Part shown: piece by piece, positions 15,612-24,862 of the stretch
Layout of the letters: each line of letters opens with the position of its first letter
Position numbering within the stretch: position 1 is the stretch's first letter
NCBI GenBank assembly: GCA_016741995.1
Contig: JACVCO010000002.1
Coordinates: 235,267 to 299,266, forward strand
Length of the DNA stretch: 64,000 bases
Direction of reading: 5' to 3'
Source: Hydrogenophaga sp.
GTDB lineage: Bacteria; Pseudomonadota; Gammaproteobacteria; Burkholderiales; Burkholderiaceae_C
Made by a program: the position numbers and the translations under genes
Notes under the pieces: generated by a model
What the model was told of the DNA's origin: nothing
Seen by the model: only the letters and a program-made list of their open reading frames with translations
The model's database searches: none

Positions 15612-18463
15612 CAGGCCACCGTACGCGTTTCGCCCGCGCCGAACAGGTTGCTGGTGCAGCGGCCGCAGATGGTGGGGTGCGCCGGGTCGCTGCCCACGTC
15701 GTCGCGGTAGTGCCAGCAGCGTTCGCACTTGGGCGCGGTGGCGGGCGTCACCTGCACCGACAGCTCGTCGCCATCGGCCACGCTGGCGGCCGAGGTGATG
15801 GTGACGAAGCGCAGGTCGTCGCCGAGCGAGCGCAGCAGCGCGGCGTCGTCGGCCGGCGCGGTGATGGTGAGCAGCGCCTGCAGCGAGGAGCCGACCGCGC
15901 CCTGCGTGCGCACGGCCTCGATCTCCTTGTTGGCCAGGTTGCGGATCTCGCACAGGCGCGTCCACTTGGCGAGCAGGCCTTCTTCGGCGGGCGGCAAGTC
16001 GGCCCAGGTCTCGAAGAAGATCGAGCCCCGGTTCTGCGCGCCCGCGAGCACGGGCCAGGCCTCTTCCGCGGTGAAGCTCATGAACGGTGCCATCCAGCGC
16101 AGCATGGCGTGCGCGATGTGGTGCAGCGCGGTCTGCGCGCTGCGGCGGGCGTGGCTGTCGGCGGCGCTGGTGTAGAGGCGGTCCTTCAACACGTCGAGGT
16201 AGAACGCGCCCAGGTCTTCGGAGCAGAACACCTGCAGCTTGGCCACCACGGGGTGGAACTCGTACTTGTCGTAGTGGGCCGTGACTTCGGTCTGGAACTG
16301 CGCGGCACGCGCCAGCGCCCAGCGGTCGATCTCCAGCAACCCGTTCAGCGGCACGGCGTGTTTCGCGGCGTCGAAGTCGCTCAGGTTGGCGAGCAGGAAG
16401 CGCAGCGTGTTGCGGATGCGGCGGTAGGCGTCCACCACGCGCGCGAGGATCTTGTCGTCGCCGGCGATGTCGCCCGAGTAGTCGCTCGCGGCCACCCACA
16501 GGCGGATGATCTCGGCGCCGAGCTTCTTGTTGACGTCCTGCGGGTCGATGCCGTTGCCGAGCGACTTGCTCATCTTGCGGCCCTGGCTGTCCACCGTGAA
16601 GCCGTGCGTGAGCAGGCCGCGGTAGGGCGCGCGGTCGAACAGGGCGCAGCCCAGCAGCAGCGAGCTGTGGAACCAGCCGCGGTGCTGGTCGTGGCCTTCG
16701 AGGTAGAGGTCGGCCTCGGGCCCCTGCGAGTGGTGCGCGCCGTTCGGGTAGGCGTGCGCGTGGCTGCCGCGCAGCACGTGCGAGAAGGTCGAGCCCGAGT
16801 CGAACCAGACCTCGAGGATGTCGCTGCTCTTGTCGTAGTCGGGCGCGTCGGCGCCGAGGATCTCTTCCGTCGTCACGCGGCTCCAGGCCTCGATGCCGCC
16901 CTTCTCGACGATGTCGGCCGCCTGGTCGAGGATCTCCATGGTGCGCGGGTGCAGCTCGCCCGTGGCCTTGTGCAGGAAGAAGGGAATGGGCACGCCCCAG
17001 CTGCGCTGGCGCGAGATGCACCAGTCGGGCCGGTTGGCGATCATGTCGCGCAGGCGTGCGCGGCCGTTCTCGGGGTAGAAGCCGGTGTGGTCGATGGCTT
17101 CGAGGGCGAGCTGGCGCAGCGTCTTAGGCGCCTTGTCTTTCGTGAAGACGCCGACGCCCTCGTCCATGCGCACGAACCACTGCGCCGCAGCGCGGTAGAT
17201 CACCGGCGTCTTGTGGCGCCAGCAGTGCGGATAGCTGTGGGTGATGCCCACGGTGCTCATCAGCCGGCCCGCGGCCTTGAGCGCCGCGATGATGTTGGGC
17301 ACGGCCTTCCAGATGTGCTGGCCGCCGAACAGCGGGAAGTCGGCCGCGTAGACGCCGTTGCCCTGCACCGGGTTCAGGATGTCGTCGACCGTGAAGCCGT
17401 TGTTGATGCAGGAGTTGAAGTCGTCCAGGCCGTAGGCGGGCGAGGAGTGCACGATGCCGGTGCCGTCGCTGTCGCTCACGTAGTCGGCCAGGAACACCGG
17501 CGACAGGCGCTGGTAACCCTTGTCGGCCTGGTACAGCGGGTGGCGGAAGCGCAGTCCGCCGAGCTGCTCGCCTTTGGCCGTGGCCAGCACCGTGCCCTGC
17601 AGGCCGAAGCGCTCCAGGCACTTCTCGATCAGGCTCTCGGCCAGCACCAGGCAGCCCTTGGGCGTGTCGACCAGGGCGTAGGTGAGTTCGGGGTGGGCGT
17701 TGAGCGCCTGGTTGGCGGGAATCGTCCAGGCGGTGGTGGTCCAGATGACGGCGAAACCGCTCTTGCCCGCGGGCAGGGCCGCCAGGCCGAAGGCGGCGGC
17801 CAGCTTCGCGGCGTCGTCGGTCTCGAAGGCCACGTCCAGCGTGTCGCTCTGCTTGTCCGCGTACTCGATCTCGAACTCGGCCAGCGAGCTGCCGCAATCA
17901 AAGCACCAGTACACGGGCTTGAGGCCGCGGTAGACGAAGCCGCGTTCGATCACGCGCTTGAAGGCGCGGATTTCGCCGGCCTCGTTGCCGGGCGCCATGG
18001 TCAGGTAGGGGCGCTCCCAGTCGCCCAGGATGCCGAGGCGTTTGAAATCGTTGCGCTGCTGGTCGATCTGTTCGGTGGCGTAGGCGCGGCTTTTCGCCTG
18101 CATGTCGTCGCGGCTGAGGTTGCGGCCGTGCTTTTTCTCGATCGCGTTCTCGATCGGCAGGCCATGGCAATCCCAGCCGGGGATGTACTGCGCGTCGAAG
18201 CCGGCCAGTTGGCGGCTCTTGACGATCATGTCCTTCAACACCTTGTTGACGGCGTGGCCCATGTGGATCTGGCCGTTGGCATAGGGCGGGCCGTCGTGCA
18301 GCACGAACAGGGGGGCACCGCGGCGCGCATCGCGCAGGCGCTGGTACAGGCCTTCGTCGTTCCACTGCTTCACCCAGCCCGGCTCGCGCTTGGGCAGGTC
18401 GCCGCGCATGGGGAAGGGCGTGTCGAGCAGGTTGACGGGGTAGGCGTTCTTCGTCTCGGACAT
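15611..18463 (-). CDS. ileS: Isoleucyl-tRNA synthetase
   Basis: A 950-residue class I synthetase. The HIGH motif appears as HMGH (67-70) in [12 protein letters not shown], and KMSKS is near residue 630 in [11 protein letters not shown]. The C-terminal zinc finger CERCWHY...CGRC is intact, as in the bacterial type. It charges tRNA-Ile and edits valine. It heads the ileS-lspA operon and lies downstream of ribF on the same strand with a 120-base gap holding a hairpin. Confidence 0.97.
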   Translation of the reverse strand: MSETKNAYPVNLLDTPFPMRGDLPKREPGWVKQWNDEGLYQRLRDARRGAPLFVLHDGPPYANGQIHMGHAVNKVLKDMIVKSRQLAGFDAQYIPGWDCHGLPIENAIEKKHGRNLSRDDMQAKSRAYATEQIDQQRNDFKRLGILGDWERPYLTMAPGNEAGEIRAFKRVIERGFVYRGLKPVYWCFDCGSSLAEFEIEYADKQSDTLDVAFETDDAAKLAAAFGLAALPAGKSGFAVIWTTTAWTIPANQALNAHPELTYALVDTPKGCLVLAESLIEKCLERFGLQGTVLATAKGEQLGGLRFRHPLYQADKGYQRLSPVFLADYVSDSDGTGIVHSSPAYGLDDFNSCINNGFTVDDILNPVQGNGVYAADFPLFGGQHIWKAVPNIIAALKAAGRLMSTVGITHSYPHCWRHKTPVIYRAAAQWFVRMDEGVGVFTKDKAPKTLRQLALEAIDHTGFYPENGRARLRDMIANRPDWCISRQRSWGVPIPFFLHKATGELHPRTMEILDQAADIVEKGGIEAWSRVTTEEILGADAPDYDKSSDILEVWFDSGSTFSHVLRGSHAHAYPNGAHHSQGPEADLYLEGHDQHRGWFHSSLLLGCALFDRAPYRGLLTHGFTVDSQGRKMSKSLGNGIDPQDVNKKLGAEIIRLWVAASDYSGDIAGDDKILARVVDAYRRIRNTLRFLLANLSDFDAAKHAVPLNGLLEIDRWALARAAQFQTEVTAHYDKYEFHPVVAKLQVFCSEDLGAFYLDVLKDRLYTSAADSHARRSAQTALHHIAHAMLRWMAPFMSFTAEEAWPVLAGAQNRGSIFFETWADLPPAEEGLLAKWTRLCEIRNLANKEIEAVRTQGAVGSSLQALLTITAPADDAALLRSLGDDLRFVTITSAASVADGDELSVQVTPATAPKCERCWHYRDDVGSDPAHPTICGRCTSNLFGAGETRTVA

Positions 18464-18560
18464 GGTGTGTGTGGCGTGATCGCGGGGCCGGGCTCAACCC
18501 ACCGGGCGTGGGCAAGGGAAGGGAGACGACGGGCACGTGCCCCGAGCCTGTGAAAGGGCA

Positions 18561-18583
18561 ACGACCGCCGGGTGGGCGGTCGT
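18561..18583 (-). terminator. Hairpin after ribF, possible weak terminator
   Basis: ACGACCGCC, a 5-base loop, then GGCGGTCGT form a perfect 9-bp stem at the very end of ribF, touching its stop codon. On the minus strand it is followed only by TTGCCCTTT, so termination would be partial and ileS may be read through from ribF. Confidence 0.45.
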
Positions 18584-19647
18584 CAAATTCGGTCGCGCGT
18601 GGTCTGCCGGTGCGTGCGGCCGTGCATGGCTGCGAAGAAGGCACGGGCGTCGGCGACGTCCTTGGCGATGCCTTGCGTGAGGGCATCGAGGCCGCCGTAC
18701 TTGAGCTCGTCGTGCAGTTTGTGCAGCAGTTCCACGCGGACGATTTTACCGTAGGCCTCCCCGCCGGGCAGGCTGGCGGCCAGGCCCGCAGGCCAGTCCA
18801 GGCAATGGGTTTCGAGCAGCACGCGCCCGCCGTTGACGTCGTTCGGGTCGAGGGAAGGGCGCACGCCCAGGTTGGCCACACCGGGCAGGGGCTCGTGCCA
18901 CAGGCCGTGCACCCACACCGCGAAGATGCCGCTGGCCGCGGGCTTCCAGTGCGTGAAGCGCAGGTTGAGGGTGCGAAAACCGTCGCCCTTGCCCGGGGCC
19001 GATTCGGCCAGCGCCCGGCCGAGCTTGCGCCCGTGCACCACATGGCCGCTGATGGCGTAGGGCCGCCCGAGCAGGGCGGCCGCGTCGTCCATGCGGCCTT
19101 GCGCCAGGGCCTCGCGCACGGCCGAGCTGGACACGCGCAGGCCATGCACCTCATAGCTCTGCATGCGCGCCACGTCGAAGCCCAGCCGGGCGCCGGCGGC
19201 ATCGAGCATGGCGTAGTCGCCCACGCGCTGGGCGCCGAAGCGGAAGTCATCGCCCACCAGCACGTACTTCACCCCCAGCGCGCCGACCAGGGTGTCCTCG
19301 ATGAACGAGGTGGCGGTTTGCGTGGCCAGGCGCTCGTTGAAGGGCAGGATGACGCACCGGTCGACCCCGCAGCGGTGCAGCTCTTCGAGCTTGTCGCGCA
19401 AGGTGGCGATGCGCGCAGGCGCGAGCTCGGGCTTGCGGTGCCGTGCCGCGAAATAGTCGCGCGGGTGTGGCTCGAAGGTCATCACGCAGCTGGGTACCCC
19501 GCGGTGGCGGGCCTCGCTCTGCAGCAGGGCCAGCATGGCCTGGTGGCCACGGTGCACGCCATCGAAGTTGCCGATCGTGAGGGCGCATCCACGCACGCTG
19601 TCGGGCGTGCCGTGGGGGCTGGGCCGGAGGCCGCGGAGGATCTGCAT
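18583..19647 (-). CDS. ribF: Bifunctional riboflavin kinase / FAD synthetase
   Basis: 354 residues. The N-terminal FMN adenylyltransferase domain has TIGNFDGVHRGHQAM; the middle shows VGDDFRFG and SSSAVREAL. The C-terminal flavokinase domain has the GRPYAISGHVVHGRKLGR start and later GVANLGVRPS. It makes FMN and FAD from riboflavin. The ATG at 19647 was chosen over the longer frame because it gives the usual RibF N-terminus. The order ribF-ileS-lspA is common in proteobacteria. Confidence 0.95.
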   Translation of the reverse strand: MQILRGLRPSPHGTPDSVRGCALTIGNFDGVHRGHQAMLALLQSEARHRGVPSCVMTFEPHPRDYFAARHRKPELAPARIATLRDKLEELHRCGVDRCVILPFNERLATQTATSFIEDTLVGALGVKYVLVGDDFRFGAQRVGDYAMLDAAGARLGFDVARMQSYEVHGLRVSSSAVREALAQGRMDDAAALLGRPYAISGHVVHGRKLGRALAESAPGKGDGFRTLNLRFTHWKPAASGIFAVWVHGLWHEPLPGVANLGVRPSLDPNDVNGGRVLLETHCLDWPAGLAASLPGGEAYGKIVRVELLHKLHDELKYGGLDALTQGIAKDVADARAFFAAMHGRTHRQTTRDRI

Positions 19648-19801
19648 GGGTGTCGGGGCGAATGTCACATCGCGGGGCCATGTCCCGCATGGACGCGAAA
19701 AGTCTTTGAAGGTTGTTATATTGGCACACGAAAACGCAGGCCCCGCGCTCCATGCGGGTTGCGGGCCTTCTGGTGTCATTGACTGCACGAAGGAGCCCGT
19801 T

Positions 19802-20359
19802 TTGAAGGTGTTGAAGCTCTCTGCCCAGGGACTGCCGCAGTCCTGGATCAGCCTCGAGGAAGCCGTGTTGCACTACGCGGCCGACGAGGTGCGCTGGGAA
19901 ATGGGCGCCGAGATCGCGGTTTTCCACGGCGGGCACAACGCCGTCACGGGTCGCCAGTCGATCATCACGGTCAATTCCATCATCGGCACCCAGGGCGTGC
20001 CGCGCATCAACCCCTTCGACCTGCGGCCCACGCTCACGAACCTGAAACTGTTCTCGCGCGACCGCAATGTGTGCGCCTACTGCGGCGACCACTTCCACGA
20101 GGACGAACTCACGCGCGAGCACATCGTGCCGCTGGCACAGAACGGGCGCGACATGTGGATGAACGTGGTGACGGCCTGCAAGTCGTGCAACCACCGCAAG
20201 GGCAACAAGACGCCCGAGCAGGCCCACATGCCCTTGCTGTACGCCCCCTATGTGCCCAGCCTGTGGGAGGACTTCATCCTGCGCAACCGCCGCATCCTGG
20301 CGGACCAGATGGAGTTTCTGATGGCGCACCTGCCCAAGAGCTCGCGGCTGCACGCCTGA
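19802..20359 (+). CDS. HNH endonuclease family protein
   Basis: 185 residues. A C-terminal HNH/zinc module has CAYCGDHF (C91, C94), REHIVP (H107), then MNVVTACKSCNHRKGN (C126, C129, N130-H131): the two CxxC pairs plus His-Asn-His order of the McrA-like class. The N-terminal 80 residues are of unknown function. The TTG start at 19802 is fixed by AGGAG 6 bases upstream and the family N-terminus KVLKLSAQGLPQSW. It stands alone, divergent from ribF, with no methylase or defence partner beside it, so a housekeeping DNA role is as likely as defence. Confidence 0.85.
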   Translation: MKVLKLSAQGLPQSWISLEEAVLHYAADEVRWEMGAEIAVFHGGHNAVTGRQSIITVNSIIGTQGVPRINPFDLRPTLTNLKLFSRDRNVCAYCGDHFHEDELTREHIVPLAQNGRDMWMNVVTACKSCNHRKGNKTPEQAHMPLLYAPYVPSLWEDFILRNRRILADQMEFLMAHLPKSSRLHA

Positions 20360-20371
20360 GCGGGCACGGCC

Positions 20372-21754
20372 TCAGTACGTCAGCTCCAGCACCACCACGC
20401 GGTTCTCGCCGGCCGGCCAGCTGCGGCCCACCAGCTTTTCGCCGTTGAACTCGGCCGCCACGGCGCGCACACCGGCTTCCTTGACCAGCAGCTTGGCGCT
20501 GGACTGGCCGGCGCCGCCCGGGCCCACGCCCGGCAGGGGCTGGCCGTCGAGCGACATGCGGTCGCGTGCCAGATCGAAGTAGCCGCGCGGGCGCGTCAGG
20601 GTGACCACCGACGCCGCGGCCTTGTCGGCCTCGGCCAGGCGCTCGGCGCGCAGGTGGATCAGCTCGCTGCTGCGCGGAAACGGGCTGCGGTGGATGTGGG
20701 TGGTGGCATAGCCCGCAGCACTCACGACGAACTCCAGCGGCGTACCCGCCGGCGCGGTGAACGGCCCCCAGCGGCCATCGGGGCCCACGGTCTTGCGGTG
20801 CAGTGCGGCGCCGCGGCGTTCGCCCGTGGCGGGGTCGGTGGCGTACACCTCGACCTGAGCGCCGGGCAGTGGCAGGTTGTTCGCGTAGTTGCCCGAGGCG
20901 GGGTCGGTGGGCGTGAGGCCGAGCCCGGTGGCCTTGCCGTCGAGCACAACCGGGCCCGCCGCCACCGGCTGGGTGGTTTGCGGCGCGCGGCCGGTGATGA
21001 AGCGGTAGGTGGCTTCGAAGGCGGCGGGCGAGAACGAGGTTTCGCGGTGGTCCACGCGCGGCAGCACCACGTTGGTGGCGCCCTTGAGCGCGGGGCCGTC
21101 GAAGCCGACGTTGGTGGGGGTGCCGCGCGCGCCGATCCACAGGCCGTCGGGCTGGGCGAATTTGTCGTTGTTGTCCGATCGGATCGTCATCCACTTCACC
21201 GGCCCGCTCACCTCGTCGCCCGCGGCGTTCTTGGGCGCGTTCAGCGCGGTGAGGAAGGGGCCGGTGCCCGAGAACTCGTTGCCCTCGCGGAAACCCTTGA
21301 TGGCCCACACGCCGTGGTTGGGCGTGCCGCCCAGGATGGCGTGGCTCACGGTCTGCGCGCCACCGCCGTTCTGCACGTAGTTGCGCACCGCGTTGCCACC
21401 GCGCGAGTTGGCTACCAGAACCACCTGCTTCGCGCCGGTGCGTTGCAGCACGCGCTCCACCTCGGCCTTCAGGTAGGCCATGTGCTCGGCGGTCGATGTG
21501 CGCCCGGGCTGCGGTTTGGCGTCGTCGTCGCGCGCCAGCGGGTAGGGCAGGTCGATGGCGTGCAGGCGCTCGCGAGGCCAGCCGGTGGACTCGAAGCGCC
21601 ACACGGTGGTCTGCCAGATCGAGGCCGAATCGCCGTTGCCGTGCACGAAGACCACGGGCGGGTGATCGGCACCGCTGCCCCCCGGCGGGTGGGCACACGC
21701 GCCCAGCAGGGCCGCGGCAGCGAGCAGGTACAGGGCAAGGCGGCGCTGGATCAT
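20372..21754 (-). CDS. Predicted lipoprotein alpha/beta hydrolase (lipase-like)
   Basis: 460 residues. A signal peptide ends in the lipobox LLGAC (C20). The alpha/beta-hydrolase domain (about 30-240) opens with PPVVFVHGNGDSASIWQ and has a nucleophile-elbow candidate VANSRGGNAV, that is A-x-S-x-G rather than the usual G-x-S-x-G. After about residue 245 come two beta-rich segments (VYATDPATGERRGAALHRKT... and later SAKLLVKEAGVRAVAAEFNG) that look like carbohydrate- or polymer-binding add-ons. Esterase or lipase activity on an envelope or extracellular polymer is plausible; the substrate is unknown. It converges with the HNH gene. Confidence 0.72.
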   Translation of the reverse strand: MIQRRLALYLLAAAALLGACAHPPGGSGADHPPVVFVHGNGDSASIWQTTVWRFESTGWPRERLHAIDLPYPLARDDDAKPQPGRTSTAEHMAYLKAEVERVLQRTGAKQVVLVANSRGGNAVRNYVQNGGGAQTVSHAILGGTPNHGVWAIKGFREGNEFSGTGPFLTALNAPKNAAGDEVSGPVKWMTIRSDNNDKFAQPDGLWIGARGTPTNVGFDGPALKGATNVVLPRVDHRETSFSPAAFEATYRFITGRAPQTTQPVAAGPVVLDGKATGLGLTPTDPASGNYANNLPLPGAQVEVYATDPATGERRGAALHRKTVGPDGRWGPFTAPAGTPLEFVVSAAGYATTHIHRSPFPRSSELIHLRAERLAEADKAAASVVTLTRPRGYFDLARDRMSLDGQPLPGVGPGGAGQSSAKLLVKEAGVRAVAAEFNGEKLVGRSWPAGENRVVVLELTY

Positions 21755-21777
21755 GCGGGGGCTCCTTCAGAAACGAC

Positions 21778-21800
21778 GCGGCCCGCAGGAAGCGGGCCGC
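21778..21800 (-). terminator. Hairpin between the acyl-CoA dehydrogenase pair and the hydrolase
   Basis: GCGGCCCGC, loop AGGAA, GCGGGCCGC: a perfect 9-bp stem lying 11 bases past the stop of the second dehydrogenase. The downstream tract on the minus strand (GTCGTTTCT) is only moderately T-rich, so it is a candidate terminator. Confidence 0.5.
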
Positions 21801-21811
21801 CGGGTAGGGTG

Positions 21812-22927
21812 TCAGGCAAACACGCCTGCGGTGTCCTGCATGCGGGCGGACACCTCGCCCAGGTGGTGCAGCGTGTCGCCGAAGGTCATCTCCAGCTGCG
21901 TGAGCTTCTTGAAGTAGTGGCTCACGATGTATTCGTCGGTGACGCCGATGCCGCCGTGCAGCTGCACCGCCTGCTGGCCGATGAAGCGCATGGACTGGCC
22001 CAGTTGCACCTTGGCGCGCGCCATCGCGGCGCGGCGCTCGTCGGCCGGGGCGTTGAGCTTGAGGCTGGCGTAGTAGCTCATCGCGCGCGCGAGTTCGAGC
22101 TGCATCTTCATGTCGGCCGCCCGGTGGCGCAGCGCCTGGAAGGTGGCGATCGGCACGCCGAACTGCTTGCGCGTGTTCATGTACTCGGCCGTGACGGCCA
22201 GGGTCTTGTCCATCACGCCCACGGCCTCGGCGCAGGCAGCGGCGATGCCGATGTCCACCGCGTGTTCGAGCGCGGCCTGGCCGTTGGCGCTCACCAGGGT
22301 GGCCGCCGCGTTCTGCAGCACCAGGTTGCCGGCGCGGCTGCCGTCCTGCGTGAGGTGGCCCGTGGTCTTGACGCCGCTGGCGCCGGCTTCCACGAGGAAG
22401 AGGGCGGGCTTGCCGTTGGCCATGGCGGGCACCAGGAAGGCGTCGGCCTGGTCGGCCGCGGGCACGAGGTGCTTCTGGCCGGTGACGGCCCAGCCGCCGC
22501 CGGCGCTGCTGGCGGTGGCGGCAAGGCGGTCAAGCCGGTGGCGCGCCCCGCGTTCCTGGTGGGCGAGCACCACCAGGGCCTCGCCACCGGCGATCTTCGG
22601 CAGCCACGCGGTCTTCACGTCGTCACCACCGTAGGCGCCGATCACGCCGCTGGCGATGAGCGTGTGCGCCAGCGGCTCCAGCACGATGCCGCCGCCCAGC
22701 GCTTCCATCACCACCATGGCCTCCACCGGGCCCATGCCCAGGCCGCCATGGGCCTCGTCCACGTACAGGCCCGCGAGGCCGAGCTCGGCGAGTTCGCCAT
22801 AGGCGCCGCGGTCGAAGCCACCGGCCGCCACGATGGCGCGGCGGCGCTCGAAACCGTAGCCTTTTTCCACCCACTTCTGCACGGCGTCGCGCAGCGCGAC
22901 CTGGTCATCGGAAAAATCGAAGTCCAT
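21812..22927 (-). CDS. Acyl-CoA dehydrogenase (partner subunit)
   Basis: 371 residues of the acyl-CoA dehydrogenase fold. N-terminal MDFDFSDDQVALRDAVQKWV, middle beta domain, and the C-terminal FAD-domain helices with YMNTRKQFGVPIATFQ and QLHGGIGVTDEY are present. The canonical YxxSEPxAGSD-type flavin motif is poorly conserved (ALVVLAHQERGARHRLDR), so its active site may be reduced, as in pairs where two different subunits form one enzyme. It is 13 bases downstream of the other dehydrogenase gene, strongly suggesting a heteromeric enzyme for a CoA-linked acyl, sterol or aromatic acid. Substrate unknown. Confidence 0.85.
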   Translation of the reverse strand: MDFDFSDDQVALRDAVQKWVEKGYGFERRRAIVAAGGFDRGAYGELAELGLAGLYVDEAHGGLGMGPVEAMVVMEALGGGIVLEPLAHTLIASGVIGAYGGDDVKTAWLPKIAGGEALVVLAHQERGARHRLDRLAATASSAGGGWAVTGQKHLVPAADQADAFLVPAMANGKPALFLVEAGASGVKTTGHLTQDGSRAGNLVLQNAAATLVSANGQAALEHAVDIGIAAACAEAVGVMDKTLAVTAEYMNTRKQFGVPIATFQALRHRAADMKMQLELARAMSYYASLKLNAPADERRAAMARAKVQLGQSMRFIGQQAVQLHGGIGVTDEYIVSHYFKKLTQLEMTFGDTLHHLGEVSARMQDTAGVFA

Positions 22928-22940
22928 GTTCTTCTCCTGA

Positions 22941-24122
22941 TCAGCCGAGCACGGTCTGCGCCACGATGTTGCGCTGCACCTCGTTGGAGCCGCCGTAGAT
23001 CGTGGTCTTGCGCATGTTGAAGTAGGTCGATGCGAGCGGCGCGTTGGCCACCACACCACCCGGGAAGTCGCCCTGCCAGCCGGCTTCCATCGCTTCTTCG
23101 ATGAAGGGCAGGCTGTAGGGGCCGGCCGCGAGCATCATGAGTTCGCTGTAGCGCTGCTGGATTTCGCTGCCGCGGATCTTGAGCAGGCCGGCGATGTCGA
23201 GCGAGTTCTTGCCCGATTTCTCGGCCGAGAGCACGCGCAGCACCAGCATCTCCAGCGCCACCACATCCACTTCGAGCAGCGCGATCTGGTCTCGAAAGCG
23301 CGCGTCGTCCCACACGCCTTCGGCCTTGGCGATGCGCTTCAGGCGTTCGAGCTCGCGTTTGGCGCGGTTCACGTCGGCGATGTTGGTGCGCTCGTGGCTG
23401 AGCAGGTGCTTGGCGTAGGTCCAGCCCTTGTTCTCCTCGCCGATCAGGTTCTCGGCCGGCACCTCGACGTTGTCGAAGAAAACCTCGTTGACCTCGCACT
23501 CGCCGTCGAGCAGCTTGATCGGGCGCACGGTGACGCCCTTGGACTTCATGTCCAGCAGCAGGAAGGAGATGCCGGTTTGCGGCTTGCCCTCGGTGCTGGT
23601 GCGCACCAGGTTGAACATCCAGTCGCCGTACTGGCCGAGCGTGGTCCAGGTCTTCTGGCCGTTGACGATGTATTTGTCGCCCTTGCGCTCGGCGCGGGTC
23701 TTGACGGACGCCAGATCCGAGCCCGAACCCGGCTCGCTGTAGCCCTGGCTCCACCACACCTCGCCGCTGGCGATGCCGGGCAGGAAGCGCTCCTGCTGTT
23801 CCTTGTTGCCGAAGGCCATGATGACCGGCGCCACCATCACCGGGCCGAAGGGCACGATGCGCGGCGCGCCGGCCAGGGCGCATTCCTCTTCGAACAGGTG
23901 TTTCTGCACCGCGCTCCAGCCCGGGCCGCCGAACTGCTTGGGCCAGCCGTAACCCAGCCAGCCCTTCTTGCCCAGGATCTTGGCCCAGCGCTGCATGTCG
24001 TCGCGGGTCAGGCGCATGGCGTTGTGCACCTTGTCGCTGATGTCCTTGGGCAGGTTGGCGCGCACCCAGGCGCGGCTCTCTTCGCGAAACGCCTGTTCCT
24101 CAGGCGTGAAGGCCAGGTCCAT
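22941..24122 (-). CDS. Acyl-CoA dehydrogenase
   Basis: 393 residues with a full acyl-CoA dehydrogenase pattern. Seen are the N-terminal MDLAFTPEEQAFREESRAWV, the flavin-binding GYSEPGSGSDLASVKT, the strand KYIVNGQKTWTT, and the FAD-domain end IYGGSNEVQRNIVAQTVLG. It oxidises an acyl-CoA at the alpha-beta bond and passes electrons to ETF. It is first in a two-gene operon with the second, more divergent dehydrogenase. Several such pairs act on bulky acids (bile acid or steroid side chains, cyclic acids), but nothing nearby fixes the substrate. The ATG at 24122 follows AGGAGAC. Confidence 0.92.
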   Translation of the reverse strand: MDLAFTPEEQAFREESRAWVRANLPKDISDKVHNAMRLTRDDMQRWAKILGKKGWLGYGWPKQFGGPGWSAVQKHLFEEECALAGAPRIVPFGPVMVAPVIMAFGNKEQQERFLPGIASGEVWWSQGYSEPGSGSDLASVKTRAERKGDKYIVNGQKTWTTLGQYGDWMFNLVRTSTEGKPQTGISFLLLDMKSKGVTVRPIKLLDGECEVNEVFFDNVEVPAENLIGEENKGWTYAKHLLSHERTNIADVNRAKRELERLKRIAKAEGVWDDARFRDQIALLEVDVVALEMLVLRVLSAEKSGKNSLDIAGLLKIRGSEIQQRYSELMMLAAGPYSLPFIEEAMEAGWQGDFPGGVVANAPLASTYFNMRKTTIYGGSNEVQRNIVAQTVLG

Positions 24123-24265
24123 GGCTTGTCTCCTTGGCAGGCCCGCATCGGTGCGGGTGTTGGTGTTGGACTGCGGCGCAGTTTCGCACGACCGTTCGTT
24201 TTTTCGCTGTCGACGCGGCGACAAGCCCGCGGGTGCGCTCGCCCCGCTTATTACACTCCCGCCCC

Positions 24266-24862
24266 ATGCCCGCCTTGCCCGCCCGTCCGATCGTCATCCT
24301 CATCTCGGGCAGCGGCTCGAACATGGCCGCGCTGGTCGAGGCCTCGCGCCGGGCCCGCTGGGGCGAACGCTTCGGGGCCGGGGTGGTGGCGGTGATGAGC
24401 AACCGGGCCGACGCCGCCGGCCTGGCCTGGGCGCGCGAGCAGGGCCTGGCCACCGCGGTGGTGGACCACCGGCAGCACGCCGACCGCGAAGCTTTCGATG
24501 CCGCGCTGATGGCGCAGATCGACGTGCACCAACCCGCGCTCGTGCTGTTGGCGGGCTTCATGCGCATCCTCACGCCGGGTTTCGTGAGGCACTACGAGGG
24601 CCGGCTGATCAACATCCACCCGAGCCTGCTGCCGGCGTTCCCGGGTTTGAAGACGCACCAGCGCGCCATCGAAGCCGGCTGCCGCTTTGCCGGTGCCACG
24701 GTGCACCGCGTCACCAGCGAACTCGACCACGGCGAGTACCTGGCGCAGGCGGTGGTTCCGATCCTCGCGGGCGACACACCCGACACCCTGGCCGCTCGTG
24801 TGCTCAGCCAGGAGCACCTGATCTACCCGCGCGCGGTCGAGGCCGTGCTGGCGCAGGCCTAG
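24266..24862 (+). CDS. purN: Phosphoribosylglycinamide formyltransferase
   Basis: A 198-residue GART enzyme that formylates GAR with 10-formyl-THF in purine synthesis. The GAR-binding start ILISGSGSNMAAL, the catalytic Asn/His in INIHPSLLPAFPG, and the Asp in VTSELDHGEYLAQA are all intact. The length matches the family. Start at 24266 from family alignment; no strong Shine-Dalgarno. Its TAG overlaps the TAG of the convergent LysE gene in the palindrome CTAG. Confidence 0.96.
   Translation: MPALPARPIVILISGSGSNMAALVEASRRARWGERFGAGVVAVMSNRADAAGLAWAREQGLATAVVDHRQHADREAFDAALMAQIDVHQPALVLLAGFMRILTPGFVRHYEGRLINIHPSLLPAFPGLKTHQRAIEAGCRFAGATVHRVTSELDHGEYLAQAVVPILAGDTPDTLAARVLSQEHLIYPRAVEAVLAQA

Noticed and set aside
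19738..19768. Imperfect hairpin AGGCCC...GGGCCT between ribF and the HNH gene, next to an AT-rich TTATATT
   Set aside because: Only six outer base pairs with mismatches inside and no clear -35 for the AT-rich element; not enough to call a terminator, attenuator or promoter.
19802..20359. HNH endonuclease as part of a defence or mobile system
   Set aside because: No methylase, integrase, repeat or defence partner is adjacent; it sits between ribF and a hydrolase as a single gene.
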